Origin: Streptomyces sp. CG1
Lineage (GTDB): Bacteria > Actinomycetota > Actinomycetes > Streptomycetales > Streptomycetaceae
Direction of reading: 5' to 3'
Assembly (NCBI RefSeq): GCF_041080625.1
Contig: NZ_CP163518.1
Location: forward strand, 1-64,000
Length of the DNA stretch: 64,000 nucleotides
Shown here: in pieces, positions 25,487 through 34,118 of the stretch
Position numbering within the stretch: position 1 is the first letter of the stretch
How the letters are laid out: each line of letters opens with the position of its first letter
Translations under genes and position numbers: made by a program
Notes under the pieces: model-generated
Seen by the model: the letters and a program-made list of their open reading frames with translations, nothing else
Database searches by the model: none
What the model was told of the DNA's origin: nothing

Positions 25487-25783
25487 TCAGGGAGCGTCGC
25501 CGGAGTAGTAGAAGCGGCAGCTCACACCCGGGCCCGGTGTGCGCGGCTCGCCGGGGCTCGGGTCGTACAGGGCGCGGCCGCCTGCCCACCGCGCCAGCTC
25601 GGTGGACAGGGCCACGCCGGCGTCGACTTCCTCGGTCCGCCACCCGTGGATGTCCAGCAGCAGACCGTCCAGCGGGCCGCCGACCAGTTCGGCGTAGGTC
25701 CGGTGTGGGAGCGGGCCAGGGTTGGGGTCGTCGTGGTCGCGACCGTAGACCCGGCCGTTCAGCAGCTGCTCATCTCCGTTCAT
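25487..25783 (-). CDS. Small conserved hypothetical protein
   Basis: 98 residues from ATG 25783. Contains TYAELVGGPLDGLLLDIHGW and ends with CRFYYSGDAP, a pattern (A-E-L-V-G-G-P-L-D-G) shared by many small actinobacterial hypothetical proteins. No catalytic motif or membrane segment. It lies downstream of the radical SAM gene on the same strand, separated by about 160 bp, so cotranscription is possible but unproved. Confidence 0.55.
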   Translation of the reverse strand: MNGDEQLLNGRVYGRDHDDPNPGPLPHRTYAELVGGPLDGLLLDIHGWRTEEVDAGVALSTELARWAGGRALYDPSPGEPRTPGPGVSCRFYYSGDAP

Positions 25784-25943
25784 CCGACCAGCCTTACAGC
25801 CACCACCGACAACGCGGGCCTGCCCAGGGCCACCTTGGGCTTACTGAGATTGGGCGGGATAGTTGTCACTCGGGCGAAGTGTCTGTCACAGGCTGGATCG
25901 GCTGGCGTTGGTGATCTTGAGACTGAGCAGCCGATCTGGTTAT

Positions 25944-27362
25944 TTAAAGGTCGTCGCGGAACTGGTCCGCCTCCGTGAACACGAAGCCGTCCACCGGCTC
26001 ACCGACCCCCTCGGCGATCATCCGGGGAAGGTTCCTGCGCCAGAACAGGCCCTCAGCATCGATGTACGGCTGGTGGCCGTCCAGGTGCCGTTTCGGGCAC
26101 CCGCCCCAGCAGACGGGCAGGAACGAGCACCTGGAGCAGTTCCGCAGGCGCGTCGGGTCGAACTCAGCCCACCATGACCGGTCGGGGAAATGTTCCGGCT
26201 CGGCCCCGGTCTTCGTGATCGGAAGTGCCCGGAAGCGGCCTACGGCGCGATGCTGCTCGCCCACCTGTAGCCCGCAACGGTATTCCAGCCCGTCCGCTCC
26301 GACCACTGCTGAGTCGTCTGCCAGGGCTCCGCACACGGACGTCTTCGGATGAGGGAATCCGGACACGATGTCCTGGTCGTCGCGCGCCTGCGGGGGAAGC
26401 AAGCTCCTGGCCGTCGTCTCCAGCGCGGAGAACTCTTCGGTGTTCAGCTCGTGCGGACGCAGAAATGCCGAACGGTCGGAGTATCCCGACAGCTTGGCCA
26501 CAGCTAGTACGCAGCGGAACGGGCTGTCGAACCAGCCGCGTGCTGTCGCGAGCTCAATGAATGCCATGAGGTCACCGGAGTTGCCGTGATCGGCGTTGAA
26601 CCTGATGTCGACGCGGGTGTGTTGTACGAGAACGTCAACCAGCGCGACGGCTTGGTCGAACGACGAGTGGTCGTCCGCGGTGCGGTACCCCTGCCGGTAC
26701 CGCCGCCTCCGGTCGTGGTTGTCCTTCATCCCGTCGAACGAGATCTGCACCTCCCGAATCTTGTGGCGGCCGATGAAGGATGCCGGGTCGCCGGGCCACC
26801 TGGTGCCGTTCGAGACGACGGATGCGTGGTAGGTGATTCCTTCTCTGCGGCAGTACTCCTGAAGTGCGATCGACCCCCGCTCCAAGGCATCGATGTTCAT
26901 CAATGGTTCGCCGCCGTACCAGTCCACGTGCAGGGACCTCTTGTGCTTGCCCAGCCTCTGCGTCGCGATGTCGACCAACATGTCCGCGTCGTCGAGACGA
27001 AGCGCATCGGACGAGCGCGACTCATAGCAGTAGTAACAGCCGAGGTTGCAGTCCATGGTGGTGGTCACCAAAAGGACTACAGGGGCGTTTCCCCGGGCAG
27101 TCCAGTACCGCTCCCGCACCTCTGCGACTTCGTCGAATTCCGGATCGACCAGAAACCCGTTTCTGCGCAGCTGTACGGTGAGTTGTTCACCGAAGGCGTC
27201 CGGGTTGACCAGCCGACGATTCCCGCTCAGCAAAGCCGAAACTTCCTGGGCGTGTGGTCCGTCGAACTTCATGACGCTGCCCGTGCTGCTATTGAAGAGG
27301 GCGTACCCCTCGGTGAGCGGCACCTGCAAGGTGTAGCGAGAGGTAGCGAGAGGGGGAGCCAT
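25944..27362 (-). CDS. Radical SAM/SPASM peptide maturase
   Basis: 472 residues from ATG 27362, preceded by AGGTGAG and starting 5 nt after the stop of a precursor-like peptide gene. An N-terminal peptide-recognition-like region (residues about 8-85) precedes the radical SAM core with Cys105, Cys109 and Cys112 (CNLGCYYC). Core motifs YGGEPLMN, VVSNGTRW and VQISFDGMK follow. The C-terminus is a SPASM domain with CGAL, YRCGL and CSRCSFLPVCWGGCPKRH, enough cysteines for auxiliary iron-sulfur clusters. Such enzymes install thioether or C-C crosslinks on ribosomal peptides. The substrate is probably the peptide encoded at 27368-27595. No protease or transporter is seen nearby. Confidence 0.85.
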   Translation of the reverse strand: MAPPLATSRYTLQVPLTEGYALFNSSTGSVMKFDGPHAQEVSALLSGNRRLVNPDAFGEQLTVQLRRNGFLVDPEFDEVAEVRERYWTARGNAPVVLLVTTTMDCNLGCYYCYESRSSDALRLDDADMLVDIATQRLGKHKRSLHVDWYGGEPLMNIDALERGSIALQEYCRREGITYHASVVSNGTRWPGDPASFIGRHKIREVQISFDGMKDNHDRRRRYRQGYRTADDHSSFDQAVALVDVLVQHTRVDIRFNADHGNSGDLMAFIELATARGWFDSPFRCVLAVAKLSGYSDRSAFLRPHELNTEEFSALETTARSLLPPQARDDQDIVSGFPHPKTSVCGALADDSAVVGADGLEYRCGLQVGEQHRAVGRFRALPITKTGAEPEHFPDRSWWAEFDPTRLRNCSRCSFLPVCWGGCPKRHLDGHQPYIDAEGLFWRRNLPRMIAEGVGEPVDGFVFTEADQFRDDL

Positions 27363-27367
27363 CTCAC

Positions 27368-27595
27368 CTACTCGGTTTCCACAATGGCCAAACAGGTCGA
27401 GCGGCTTCCGCACAACCGCGGAGGCCGACGGGCGGTCTCTCCGGAGGTCTCCTCGGCGATGTCACTCAACTGCGAGTCGACGATCGTGGTCGTGACGACT
27501 TCGTACTGGTGACCCGGAGCAACGGGGAGCTGCGGATCAGTATCGTCCGAGGCAATGAGGCGGATTTTCGCTCGTGGTGCACGGTCGTTCACCAT
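27368..27595 (-). CDS. Candidate RiPP precursor peptide
   Basis: 75 residues from ATG 27595, with GGAAGG upstream. The stop lies 5 nt before the maturase start, so the two are translationally coupled. The acidic leader-like part includes IRLIASDDTDPQLPVAPGHQ and YEVVTTTIVDSQLSDIAEE. The C-terminus is basic then hydrophobic, with only two cysteines in RLCGSRSTC followed by LAIVETE. There is no aromatic residue in the last 25 positions, so Cys-based (sacti- or ranthipeptide-like) crosslinks fit better than aromatic ones; this is inference. No known precursor family is recognised. Confidence 0.7.
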   Translation of the reverse strand: MVNDRAPRAKIRLIASDDTDPQLPVAPGHQYEVVTTTIVDSQLSDIAEETSGETARRPPRLCGSRSTCLAIVETE

Positions 27596-27843
27596 CGTGT
27601 TTTCCTTCCTGGGCGCAGGCCGACCACATGCGGGCCAAGGCCGATGCTGAAGAAGGCGTTCCCGGCTCCGGGCCGACTGAGCGGCCGCACGGTTCCGCTT
27701 CACTCGAAATGTCGTACGCCGCGCGAACACTGCATCCTGACTCACCACCCTCGTCATGGTCGGAGCCGCGCAGCTATGCCGTCGGTGCCTCGGAGTCCTG
27801 CGACCGTGACAACAAAAGTGCCCGGATGCTGACATCATCGCGC

Positions 27844-28444
27844 TCAGACGGATAGCGCGGTCAGGGTTGCCGGCGTGGCTTGGTGATGTGCACCCCGCCC
27901 AATCACACTTGCCCGCGCGGTCGGTTGCCGCGGCTCGGCTTGGCGGCCTCGGGCGAGGGCGGCGTCCCGGCGGGGATTGCCGATCGCGTCCAGCAGCGGC
28001 TCACGGTGGTCGCGGCCGAAGCGCCAGAAGGCGGGCCCGGTGGGGCCGTGCTCGCGCAGCAGCTCCAGCGTAGTCGCCACGATCGGGATGCAGCCGTCGT
28101 AGGAGTGGTAGCCGTCCTCGCGGCGCCACCGGCCCTGCCAGTGGGCGCGGGTGAGGTCGGCTGCCTTCTCCATCTGGCTCTTGGCGGAGCGCTTGCCGAC
28201 CTGGTGGAAGACGAGCAGAACCGCGCAAAAGTGAGCCGCATCACCCGGGGAGCCGCGGCGGGGCCAGGACGGCGTCCGTGGCGCATCCCGCCGGAGGGAG
28301 GGGAAAGTGGTCCCTGTCGAGGCGCTGCCACCCAGCCCGCACCAGGGCGAGGACCGACTGCCGTGTGCTGCTGTTCTGTTCGTGGTGGGAGCCTCGGGCA
28401 CACTGCCGAGGAAGTCGTGAACTGGGTGCAGCGCTTGCCGTCAT
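27844..28444 (-). pseudogene. Hypothetical gene, probably frameshifted
   Basis: The 5' part (QNSSTRQSVLALVRAGWQRL, from about 28380) and the 3' part (FCAVLLVFHQVGKRSAKSQM, REDGYHSYDGCIPIVATTLE, GPAFWRFGRDHREPLLDAIG) are protein-like but lie in different leftward frames, joined near 28260. A single indel would give a protein of roughly 170 residues. Family unknown. It lies upstream of the RiPP precursor on the same strand, 250 bp away. Confidence 0.4.
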
Positions 28445-28641
28445 GGCGTGAGGCCGCTCCAGCCGTGCTGGACTCGTATTCCACCGCCGTCATGCGGAGT
28501 TAGCGCGAGATCGCAGATGAGGAACCACAACCGTGGAAGCTCACGATGGCTGAATGTGCCGCGCGGCTGCGGGCCCTCTCCTTTCCTTGCAGCCCACAGA
28601 GAGAGTAGGGGTGCCATCGCGCTCTCGGCCCACGCATTGCG

Positions 28642-29481
28642 GTGCCACGTTGCACCCGCGCTCCGGCCGGATGGCATGCTGGAGCCGCTTCCGGACCCCT
28701 GTTCTGGTCGGATCCGGCGTGGGTAGCGTCTGGGGATGACCAGTGGCCGAAGGCAGCGCCGGGATGGTTCGTCCAAGCGCGTCCAGCTGACGAGTGGCGA
28801 CCACGGCGGGCCGAAGGAGAAGAAGTCCAAAGGCCGCCGGTCGAAGACCATCAGTCCTGGGCCGCGCGTGACGCGGGCCTGCGCGACATAGAGCGCTTCC
28901 GAGAGTCCATCCGCGCTGCCGAGCCGGCGGTGAAGCCGCTCCCCCAGCGGTCCTCGGTGCCCCCGCCGCGCCCGGCTGCTGTCGGCCGGGCGGAGAAGCC
29001 GACGCCGGTCTGGTCCTCGGAGCAGAAGCCCCGGCCTGCTCCGGTCCCGCCCACGCGGCGACCGGCGCGGCACATTCCCGGAGCGCGGATGGCCCAGCAG
29101 GCTTCTCCCGGTGCACAGCCCTCCTTGCTCGAGCCTGCGCGGCTGTACGAGATCGCGACCGGTCTGCGGCCGTTCCTGGTAGACACTGCTCGCGCCGGGG
29201 CCACCACCAGCTGGCCGCTGATTCGCAACCGCATGCCGAACCTGCCGCGGCTTTACCGCGACGACGAATGCGTGATCCTGTGGCTGGTGGACGAAGACGG
29301 TAATGAGGGGGAACCGCTTCTTGCGTCCCTCATCACGGTCGGCAACCGGCAGATGCACCCGCGTTTCCCTGTCATCGCCGAACAGCTCGGCCTGTCGTGC
29401 GGTACGGGCGTTGCCCAGCAGCAGACGGTATGGAGCTACGAGGTTCTGAAGGTCCACCAGCACTGGCGCCACCGGCGATGA
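28642..29481 (+). CDS. Hypothetical protein with conserved C-terminal domain
   Basis: Up to 279 residues in this frame; the start is uncertain. The first 150 residues are Pro/Arg-rich and could be a linker. The C-terminal 125 residues are clearly coding: LLEPARLYEIATGLRPFLVD, SWPLIRNRMPNLPRLYRDD, VILWLVDEDGNEG and LITVGNRQMHPRFPVIAEQL. I do not recognise the domain. An alternative ATG at 28737 lies in another frame, ends early, and is less likely. A convergent hairpin at 29633-29672 ends the unit. Confidence 0.5.
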   Translation: MPRCTRAPAGWHAGAASGPLFWSDPAWVASGDDQWPKAAPGWFVQARPADEWRPRRAEGEEVQRPPVEDHQSWAARDAGLRDIERFRESIRAAEPAVKPLPQRSSVPPPRPAAVGRAEKPTPVWSSEQKPRPAPVPPTRRPARHIPGARMAQQASPGAQPSLLEPARLYEIATGLRPFLVDTARAGATTSWPLIRNRMPNLPRLYRDDECVILWLVDEDGNEGEPLLASLITVGNRQMHPRFPVIAEQLGLSCGTGVAQQQTVWSYEVLKVHQHWRHRR

Positions 29482-29632
29482 TGACAACGGCCGCCAGATG
29501 ACGCCCGAGCGGGATTTTCGAACTCGCGGGCCAGAGCAGTGTCACAGTTGGCGCACTCGTCGGGTGTGAAGAGCACCACGGCCTCCCTGCCTTGGTCGGA
29601 TCCCCCAGTATCGTCCGCGGTCCCCGGCCCGT

Positions 29633-29672
29633 ACTGTGCTCGGCCGGTTCCCTTATGGCGGCCGAGCACAGT
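29633..29672. terminator. 14-bp perfect hairpin between convergent genes
   Basis: ACTGTGCTCGGCCG and its exact complement enclose a 12-nt loop. It lies between the rightward gene ending at 29481 and the leftward frame ending at 29672, as expected for a bidirectional terminator. No T tract. Confidence 0.7.
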
Positions 29673-29957
29673 CATGCCTCCGGCAGCGGGCGCCACTTGC
29701 CCTTCGGCGGCTCGGGGTGCGTGGGCTCGTTGACGAGTTCGGCATCGACGACCTCAGGGGTTCGCGCGGCGTAGCTCTTTCCGTCCGCCCCCCGCGTTCG
29801 GCTGAGCAGGCTTTCAAATTTGAAACCCTGAGCCGTGGCGTGCGCGGTCCCGACCGACATGCCAGTGGCCGCAGAGATTGCCGGGTAGCTCATGCCGCTC
29901 TCGCGCAACGAGGCCACCACCTTCTGCCGTTCCTCGCGCGGCAGTCGGGGGTGGCGG
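29672..29957 (-). pseudogene. HTH regulator fragment (ParB-like partner type)
   Basis: The leftward frame reads LPREERQKVVASLRESGMSY, PAISAATGMSVGTAHA and RTRGADGKSYAA. A helix-turn-helix followed by a G-x-D-G-K-x-Y-A motif is typical of actinobacterial ParB-nuclease-like DNA-binding regulators. No start codon with a ribosome site is in frame and the usual N-terminal domain is missing, so this is a C-terminal fragment. Confidence 0.5.
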
Positions 29958-30160
29958 CATGAAGCGGCCCCGGCCGGGCGAACTCTCCGCCAGCCGGGGC
30001 TGCTGTACCTGTCAGCCGTCGCTTGGAACGATGAAGCCCCTCATGGGCTTGAGCTCTTCCGGGTCACGCGAGTCCGGCTGTTGAGCGCGCTTCCACGCCG
30101 CTACCAACGCCGCGTACCGGGGATCGATCCACTCAGCCATGTGGCACCTCCGCGGTCAGG

Positions 30161-30538
30161 CTACGGGAGGCTGAGGCGTCGGCATGGGCCGGATGGTGCA
30201 TTCCATTCCGGTGCGTGTTGGCACTGCGCAGCCACGGAGACGAGGGTCTCGTCCGACGGCGGCCCCCATAGTTCCGGGTCCGCTTCCCAGCCGAGTTCGG
30301 CGATCTCCTCGCAGGTCCGATCGAGGATCTCGGGGTCGTAGTGCGTCGGGTCCCACCCCGGGTAATGGTGGACGTAGGCGCCGCCGAGACGCTCGCACAG
30401 GTCGGCGTACATGGCCGTGTGCAGGATGAGCGCGTGCCAGCCCTCGTCCACGATCCGGCTGGGGGCCAGACCGACGCCCGGGTTCACCGAGCAGGCCGTC
30501 ACGAACTTCAGGGCCTCCTCGACGATCCGCCAGGCCAT
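30161..30538 (-). pseudogene. Glycine-rich-domain-like protein, N-terminally truncated
   Basis: 125 residues from 30538: RIVEEALKFVTACSVNPGVG, PSRIVDEGWHALILHTAMYA and YVHHYPGWDP. These match a common streptomycete family annotated as glycine-rich domain-containing-protein-like, with its conserved D-E-G-W-H-x-L motif. Relatives have about 40 more N-terminal residues, and no ribosome site precedes ATG 30538. The gene is probably truncated at its 5' end; a short functional form is not excluded. Confidence 0.5.
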
Positions 30539-30912
30539 CTCTTACGACATGTTTGTCAGCGGCCAAGATCCTTTCCCCAGGTACGGCCAGTTATCGGTCC
30601 CCACTGACGGCCGGTTCAAGTGGCACACCGGGAAGTTCTGTCACAGACCGTGACGCCACCTCTATCGGCTCCGTTGCATGGCTCGGGTTGAGTGCTCGTC
30701 TGTGCTTCTTCGCCTGCTGTCGGCACGGGCCTCCTGTGCCACGCGCCCGGCAGGTCCCGGAGGTGGGGGCCGGGGACGCGGGTCGCGGCCGACGAGTTAC
30801 TGACTTCGGCGCTTCGGGGTGATGGATCGGCGCGTTCTACCGGCGGACCCTCGCAGTGACCGGCGCAGCCGTTCCCAAGATCTGCCACCGGCGTCACCTT
30901 CAAGCGCCGGGG

Positions 30913-31791
30913 TCAGTAAGAGTCCTTCGCGAACGCGCTGGCGTGGTCGGCGGCCCACTGGTGAAGCGTTCTGGGGGCCGTCCCGAGGATGTCGGCCACC
31001 GCAGTGGTGACGTACGCGGGCTGTCCGACCGCCGCGCTCCACGCGGCGAGCAGCATGCCGACGACCGAGCTGGGCGCGCCCTCCGACAGGCGCCGGAACT
31101 CGTCTGGCGTCATCTCCTCGAATGCGATCTGTCGCCCCAGGACGTCACCAATGACGCCCACCTGGGCGGCCTGGGTCAGCGATTCGGGGCCCGTCAGGAC
31201 GTAGTCCCCGCCGATGTATCCGTCCTGATAGAGCGTCCGCGCCGCGACGGCTGCGACGTCGCGGTCGTCGACCGGCGCGGTCTCGGCGGCGCCGTAAGGC
31301 CACCGGACGACCTCGCCCGCCCGGATCGCGGGCGCCCACCAGGCTAGCGAGTTCGACGCGAGCATCCCCGGCCGGATGATCGTCGACTCGAGTCCGGTGG
31401 CCGCGATGAGCCGCTCGATGTCGGCGTGCAGCACCGCCATGGGATTGGGCTGCTGGAAGAAGGGGTGCGGTGTCTGGTGCGGGGAGGAGAGGAAAACGAC
31501 CCGCCGCACGTGGGCTGCCAGCCGCGCCACGACTTCGGCGGCGGACTGAGGCGGAGCGGTCCAGACAAGGAAGACCGCACCGGCGCCGTTCAATGCGGGG
31601 TCGAGCGATTCGGGCACGGTGAGGTCGCCGGTGAGGACCTCGACCTTCGCCGGCAGCGTCGCAGCCGCTTCGGAGCGATGGGCGAGGGCGCGGACCGGCA
31701 CGCCCGCGTCGAGGAGTTGGTCGATGACGACGCGGCCGACCCGGCCTGTCGCTCCGGTCACGAGCACGGGAGGACTGTCTGTCTCACTCAT
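30913..31791 (-). CDS. NmrA-like NAD(P)-binding oxidoreductase
   Basis: About 292 residues; ATG 31791 (MSETDSPPVLV) is the likely start, with an in-frame ATG at 31800. The Rossmann motif VLVTGATGRVGRVVIDQLL starts at about residue 9. VFLSSPHQTPH and STIIRPGMLASNSL follow in the positions of the atypical SDR active site; the Tyr-x-x-x-Lys pair is missing, as in NmrA/HSCARG proteins. C-terminal FEEMTPDEFRRL is also typical. Probably an NADP(H)-dependent reductase or redox sensor. It is divergent from a TetR gene 56-65 bp away, its probable repressor. Confidence 0.82.
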   Translation of the reverse strand: MSETDSPPVLVTGATGRVGRVVIDQLLDAGVPVRALAHRSEAAATLPAKVEVLTGDLTVPESLDPALNGAGAVFLVWTAPPQSAAEVVARLAAHVRRVVFLSSPHQTPHPFFQQPNPMAVLHADIERLIAATGLESTIIRPGMLASNSLAWWAPAIRAGEVVRWPYGAAETAPVDDRDVAAVAARTLYQDGYIGGDYVLTGPESLTQAAQVGVIGDVLGRQIAFEEMTPDEFRRLSEGAPSSVVGMLLAAWSAAVGQPAYVTTAVADILGTAPRTLHQWAADHASAFAKDSY

Positions 31792-31800
31792 GCCATCCAT

Positions 31801-31856
31801 GGAAACGTTACTCGGTTAAAAAGGCAACTCGGTCATGTTGATGTTACGGTGGTCAG
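31801..31856. promoter_or_regulatory. Divergent promoter between NmrA-like and TetR genes
   Basis: The 56-bp gap is AT-rich (ttaaaaaggcaact) and contains related sequences ttactcggtta and caactcggtcatg in tandem. This is the expected operator region for the adjacent TetR protein. Confidence 0.45.
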
Positions 31857-32453
31857 ATGAGCGAGCCGACGGGTCTGCGGGCCCGCAAGAAGGAGCGGAC
31901 GCGCGACGCCATCGCCGACGCGGCCGTATCGCTGTTCCTGGAGCACGGCTTCGACAGTGTCTCGGTGAACGACATCGCCGCGGCCGCCGAGGTCTCCAAG
32001 CCGACCCTCTTCCGGTACTTCCCGACCAAGGAAGATCTGGTACTGCACCGGTTCGCGGACCACCAGGGCGAGGCGGCACGCGTCGTACGCGACCGCGGAT
32101 CCGGCATTGAGCCGGTGACGGCGCTGCACCGGCATTTCCGGGCCGGCCTCGATCGGTACGACCCCATCACCGGCCTCAACGACCATCCCGTTGTGGTGGC
32201 GTTCCACCGGCTGGTGTTCACCACACCGAGTCTGGCGGGACGGCTCACGCGGTACCAGCTCGAGGACGAGGAAGCACTGGCGGACGCCCTCGGCGAAGGC
32301 ATCCAGGCACGCCTGCGAGCCGCCCAGGTACTCGCGGTCCAACGGGTACTCGCCCGGACCAACTGGCAGAAGATCGCCGCCGGTCGAACCGCCCGCGACG
32401 TCCACCCCGAGGCCCTAGCCGACGCCGACCAGGCATTCAAACAACTGCAGTGA
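31857..32453 (+). CDS. TetR-family transcriptional regulator
   Basis: 198 residues from ATG 31857. The HTH is canonical: RKKERTRDAIADAAVSLFLE, VSVNDIAAAAEVSKPTLFRY and FPTKEDLVLHRFADH. The C-terminal helical domain carries a ligand pocket of unknown specificity (HPVVVAFHRLVFTTPSLAGR). Divergent from the NmrA-like gene and probably its repressor. A broken transposase gene overlaps its 3' end from the other strand. Confidence 0.88.
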   Translation: MSEPTGLRARKKERTRDAIADAAVSLFLEHGFDSVSVNDIAAAAEVSKPTLFRYFPTKEDLVLHRFADHQGEAARVVRDRGSGIEPVTALHRHFRAGLDRYDPITGLNDHPVVVAFHRLVFTTPSLAGRLTRYQLEDEEALADALGEGIQARLRAAQVLAVQRVLARTNWQKIAAGRTARDVHPEALADADQAFKQLQ

Positions 32454-33476
32454 CAGGCGACGCCCCCGATTGAAAGAGGCTCCGTGGCCCTCGGTGCGCG
32501 CGTTTGCCACGAGCCAGGCCCGTTCAGCCCGCTTCCGTCGGATGATGGCCCCGATCCAGTGGTCACGGATGGTGGCGGAGTCGCGGCCAGATGACTCCCC
32601 AACAGGTGGCCGCGAGCGGGGAACTGAAACTGGCCGCCAACACATGTTCGGGTTGGCGTCCATCTCGGTCTTGCGGCAGCTGGTGAACCGCTCGTCAGTG
32701 ATGAGCATGCGGGCGAGTGCCGGCGGCTGCTTGGGGTCGATGGGGCCGCCGTCGGGAGTGGGTCCCGGAGCGCGTTCTCCTTCGCTTGTATTCGTGGCGC
32801 GGGTTCCTCGGTCCAGGGCGGTCTCGGAGCGGCCTTTGGGGCGGCGTACGGGCACGTGAATGCCGATGCCGGCGCCGATGTAGCCCTTGTCGGCGAGCGT
32901 GGGAAGCCCGTCGGCGGCGGCCGTGTACAGCGCGGGCAGCACGTGGATACGGGCTGCGGTGATGTCCGGGGTGGAGCCTGGCTCGACATCGGAGACCCAC
33001 AGCGGGGTGCCGTCCGGCGCGGCCAGGAATTGAATGTTGCCGCCGAATCTCTTGTGCTTCTGGGAGAACCACAGGTCGTTGCCGTTCTCCCGGACCCCGG
33101 CCAGCCGGTCGCAGGCGATCAGCGTGCCGTCCAGCACCACGTGGGTCATCCCCTCGGCGCGGCAGAGGTCCAGCACCTCGTGCAGATCAGGAGCTTGGGC
33201 GGCCAGCACGCCGATGCCCTCATGGAGGTAGCGGTAGCCGGTGGCCTGCGAGATCCCGGCGTCCCGGGCCAGGCAGGGCACGCAGCCGTGTTCTCGGAAA
33301 CAGCGCAGCACCAGTACCGCCTGGCGGAACGGGCCCAGGGCGCGAGAGCCCTTCGGCGTGCCGATCCTGCGCCGGTGGGCGGCCAGCAGCCGGGCGAGGA
33401 ACTCGACGACGTGGCGTGGGACGTCGAGCGCGGCAGCATAGGTGACCAACGTGAAGCCTCTGGTTCGAGCGGACAT
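32415..33476 (-). pseudogene. IS5-family (DDE_4) transposase, C-terminus lost
   Basis: From ATG 33476 the first 225 residues match IS5-group transposases: an HTH_Tnp_4 region (FREHGCVPCLARDAGISQAT, GYRYLHEGIGVLA) and DDE_4 motifs VLDGTLIACDRL, WFSQKHKRFGGNIQFLA and LADKGYIGAG. After about 32800 the expected third acidic motif and the R-W-x-L-x-R segment are absent. The frame runs into unrelated sequence (WIGAIIRRKRAERAWLVANA) and overlaps the TetR gene. The element is therefore defective, and its left boundary is a rearrangement. Confidence 0.7.
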
Positions 33477-33573
33477 GATCTCGGCAGAGCAGTCCTACCA
33501 GGGCTTCACGCCTGCCCGACCTCGTGGCTCTTACCCACTGGCGAAGCCTCACTGGGTGAGAGCCACGCGGGGC

Positions 33574-34032
33574 TCAGCCCCAGGTCTTGCCGGCCGGTTC
33601 CTTGATGGTGCGGTTGATCCGGTTGAAGAAGTTGGTCAGCGCGATCTCCAGGTTGATGGCGCCGATCTGCTCCTCGGTGAAGTGGGCGTTGGCCTCTTCC
33701 CAGATCTCGTCGGTGACGCCCGGCGCACCGTCCTGCAGTCGGGTGGCGGCCTCGGCCAGCGCCAGTGCCGCGCGTTCCGCGTCGGTGTAGAACGGCGCCT
33801 CGCGCCACGCTGCGACGTTGTGCAGCCGCTCGTCGGTGTCACCGGCCTTCTTCCCTCCGGCGACACTGGCGTAGACGCACGCCGAGCAGCTGTTGATCTG
33901 GCTGGCGCGCAGGTGGACCAGCCCGAGCAGCTTCGGGTCGACGCCGCCGGCGGCGATCGCCTTCTGGAGATGCTGGATCGCGGTCCACACATCGGGGTTG
34001 TTCGTGTTCTTGTTCTTGAGCCGGTTCTCCAT
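33574..34032 (-). CDS. AhpD-like carboxymuconolactone decarboxylase family protein
   Basis: 152 residues from ATG 34032, with AAGGAGAG upstream. The CMD/AhpD core is LLGLVHLRASQINSCSACV, containing the redox pair C-S-A-C and preceded by the proton-relay region, then YASVAGGKKAGDTDERLHNV and RAALALAEAATRL. Likely a peroxidase-like antioxidant subunit with a reactive Cys pair. It is divergent from an ECF sigma factor gene; this pairing is a known conserved arrangement and a matching sigma promoter lies upstream. Confidence 0.85.
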   Translation of the reverse strand: MENRLKNKNTNNPDVWTAIQHLQKAIAAGGVDPKLLGLVHLRASQINSCSACVYASVAGGKKAGDTDERLHNVAAWREAPFYTDAERAALALAEAATRLQDGAPGVTDEIWEEANAHFTEEQIGAINLEIALTNFFNRINRTIKEPAGKTWG

Positions 34033-34087
34033 GTGGGAGTGCTCTCCTTCATCGGGTTACGTTGCGGCGCCTGTGCGCGTCATCCCT

Positions 34088-34116
34088 ATGACGGAGCAGC
34101 TTCCACGGAGGTAACA
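34088..34116 (-). promoter_or_regulatory. Candidate ECF41-type promoter for the CMD gene
   Basis: Reading leftward, TGTTACC (34116-34110) and CGTC (34093-34090) are separated by 16 nt. The reported ECF41 consensus is TGTCACA, about 16 nt, CGTC. The site points at the CMD gene with a leader of about 50 nt, and its -35 box overlaps the ribosome site of the divergent sigma gene. Confidence 0.55.
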
Positions 34117-34118
34117 CC

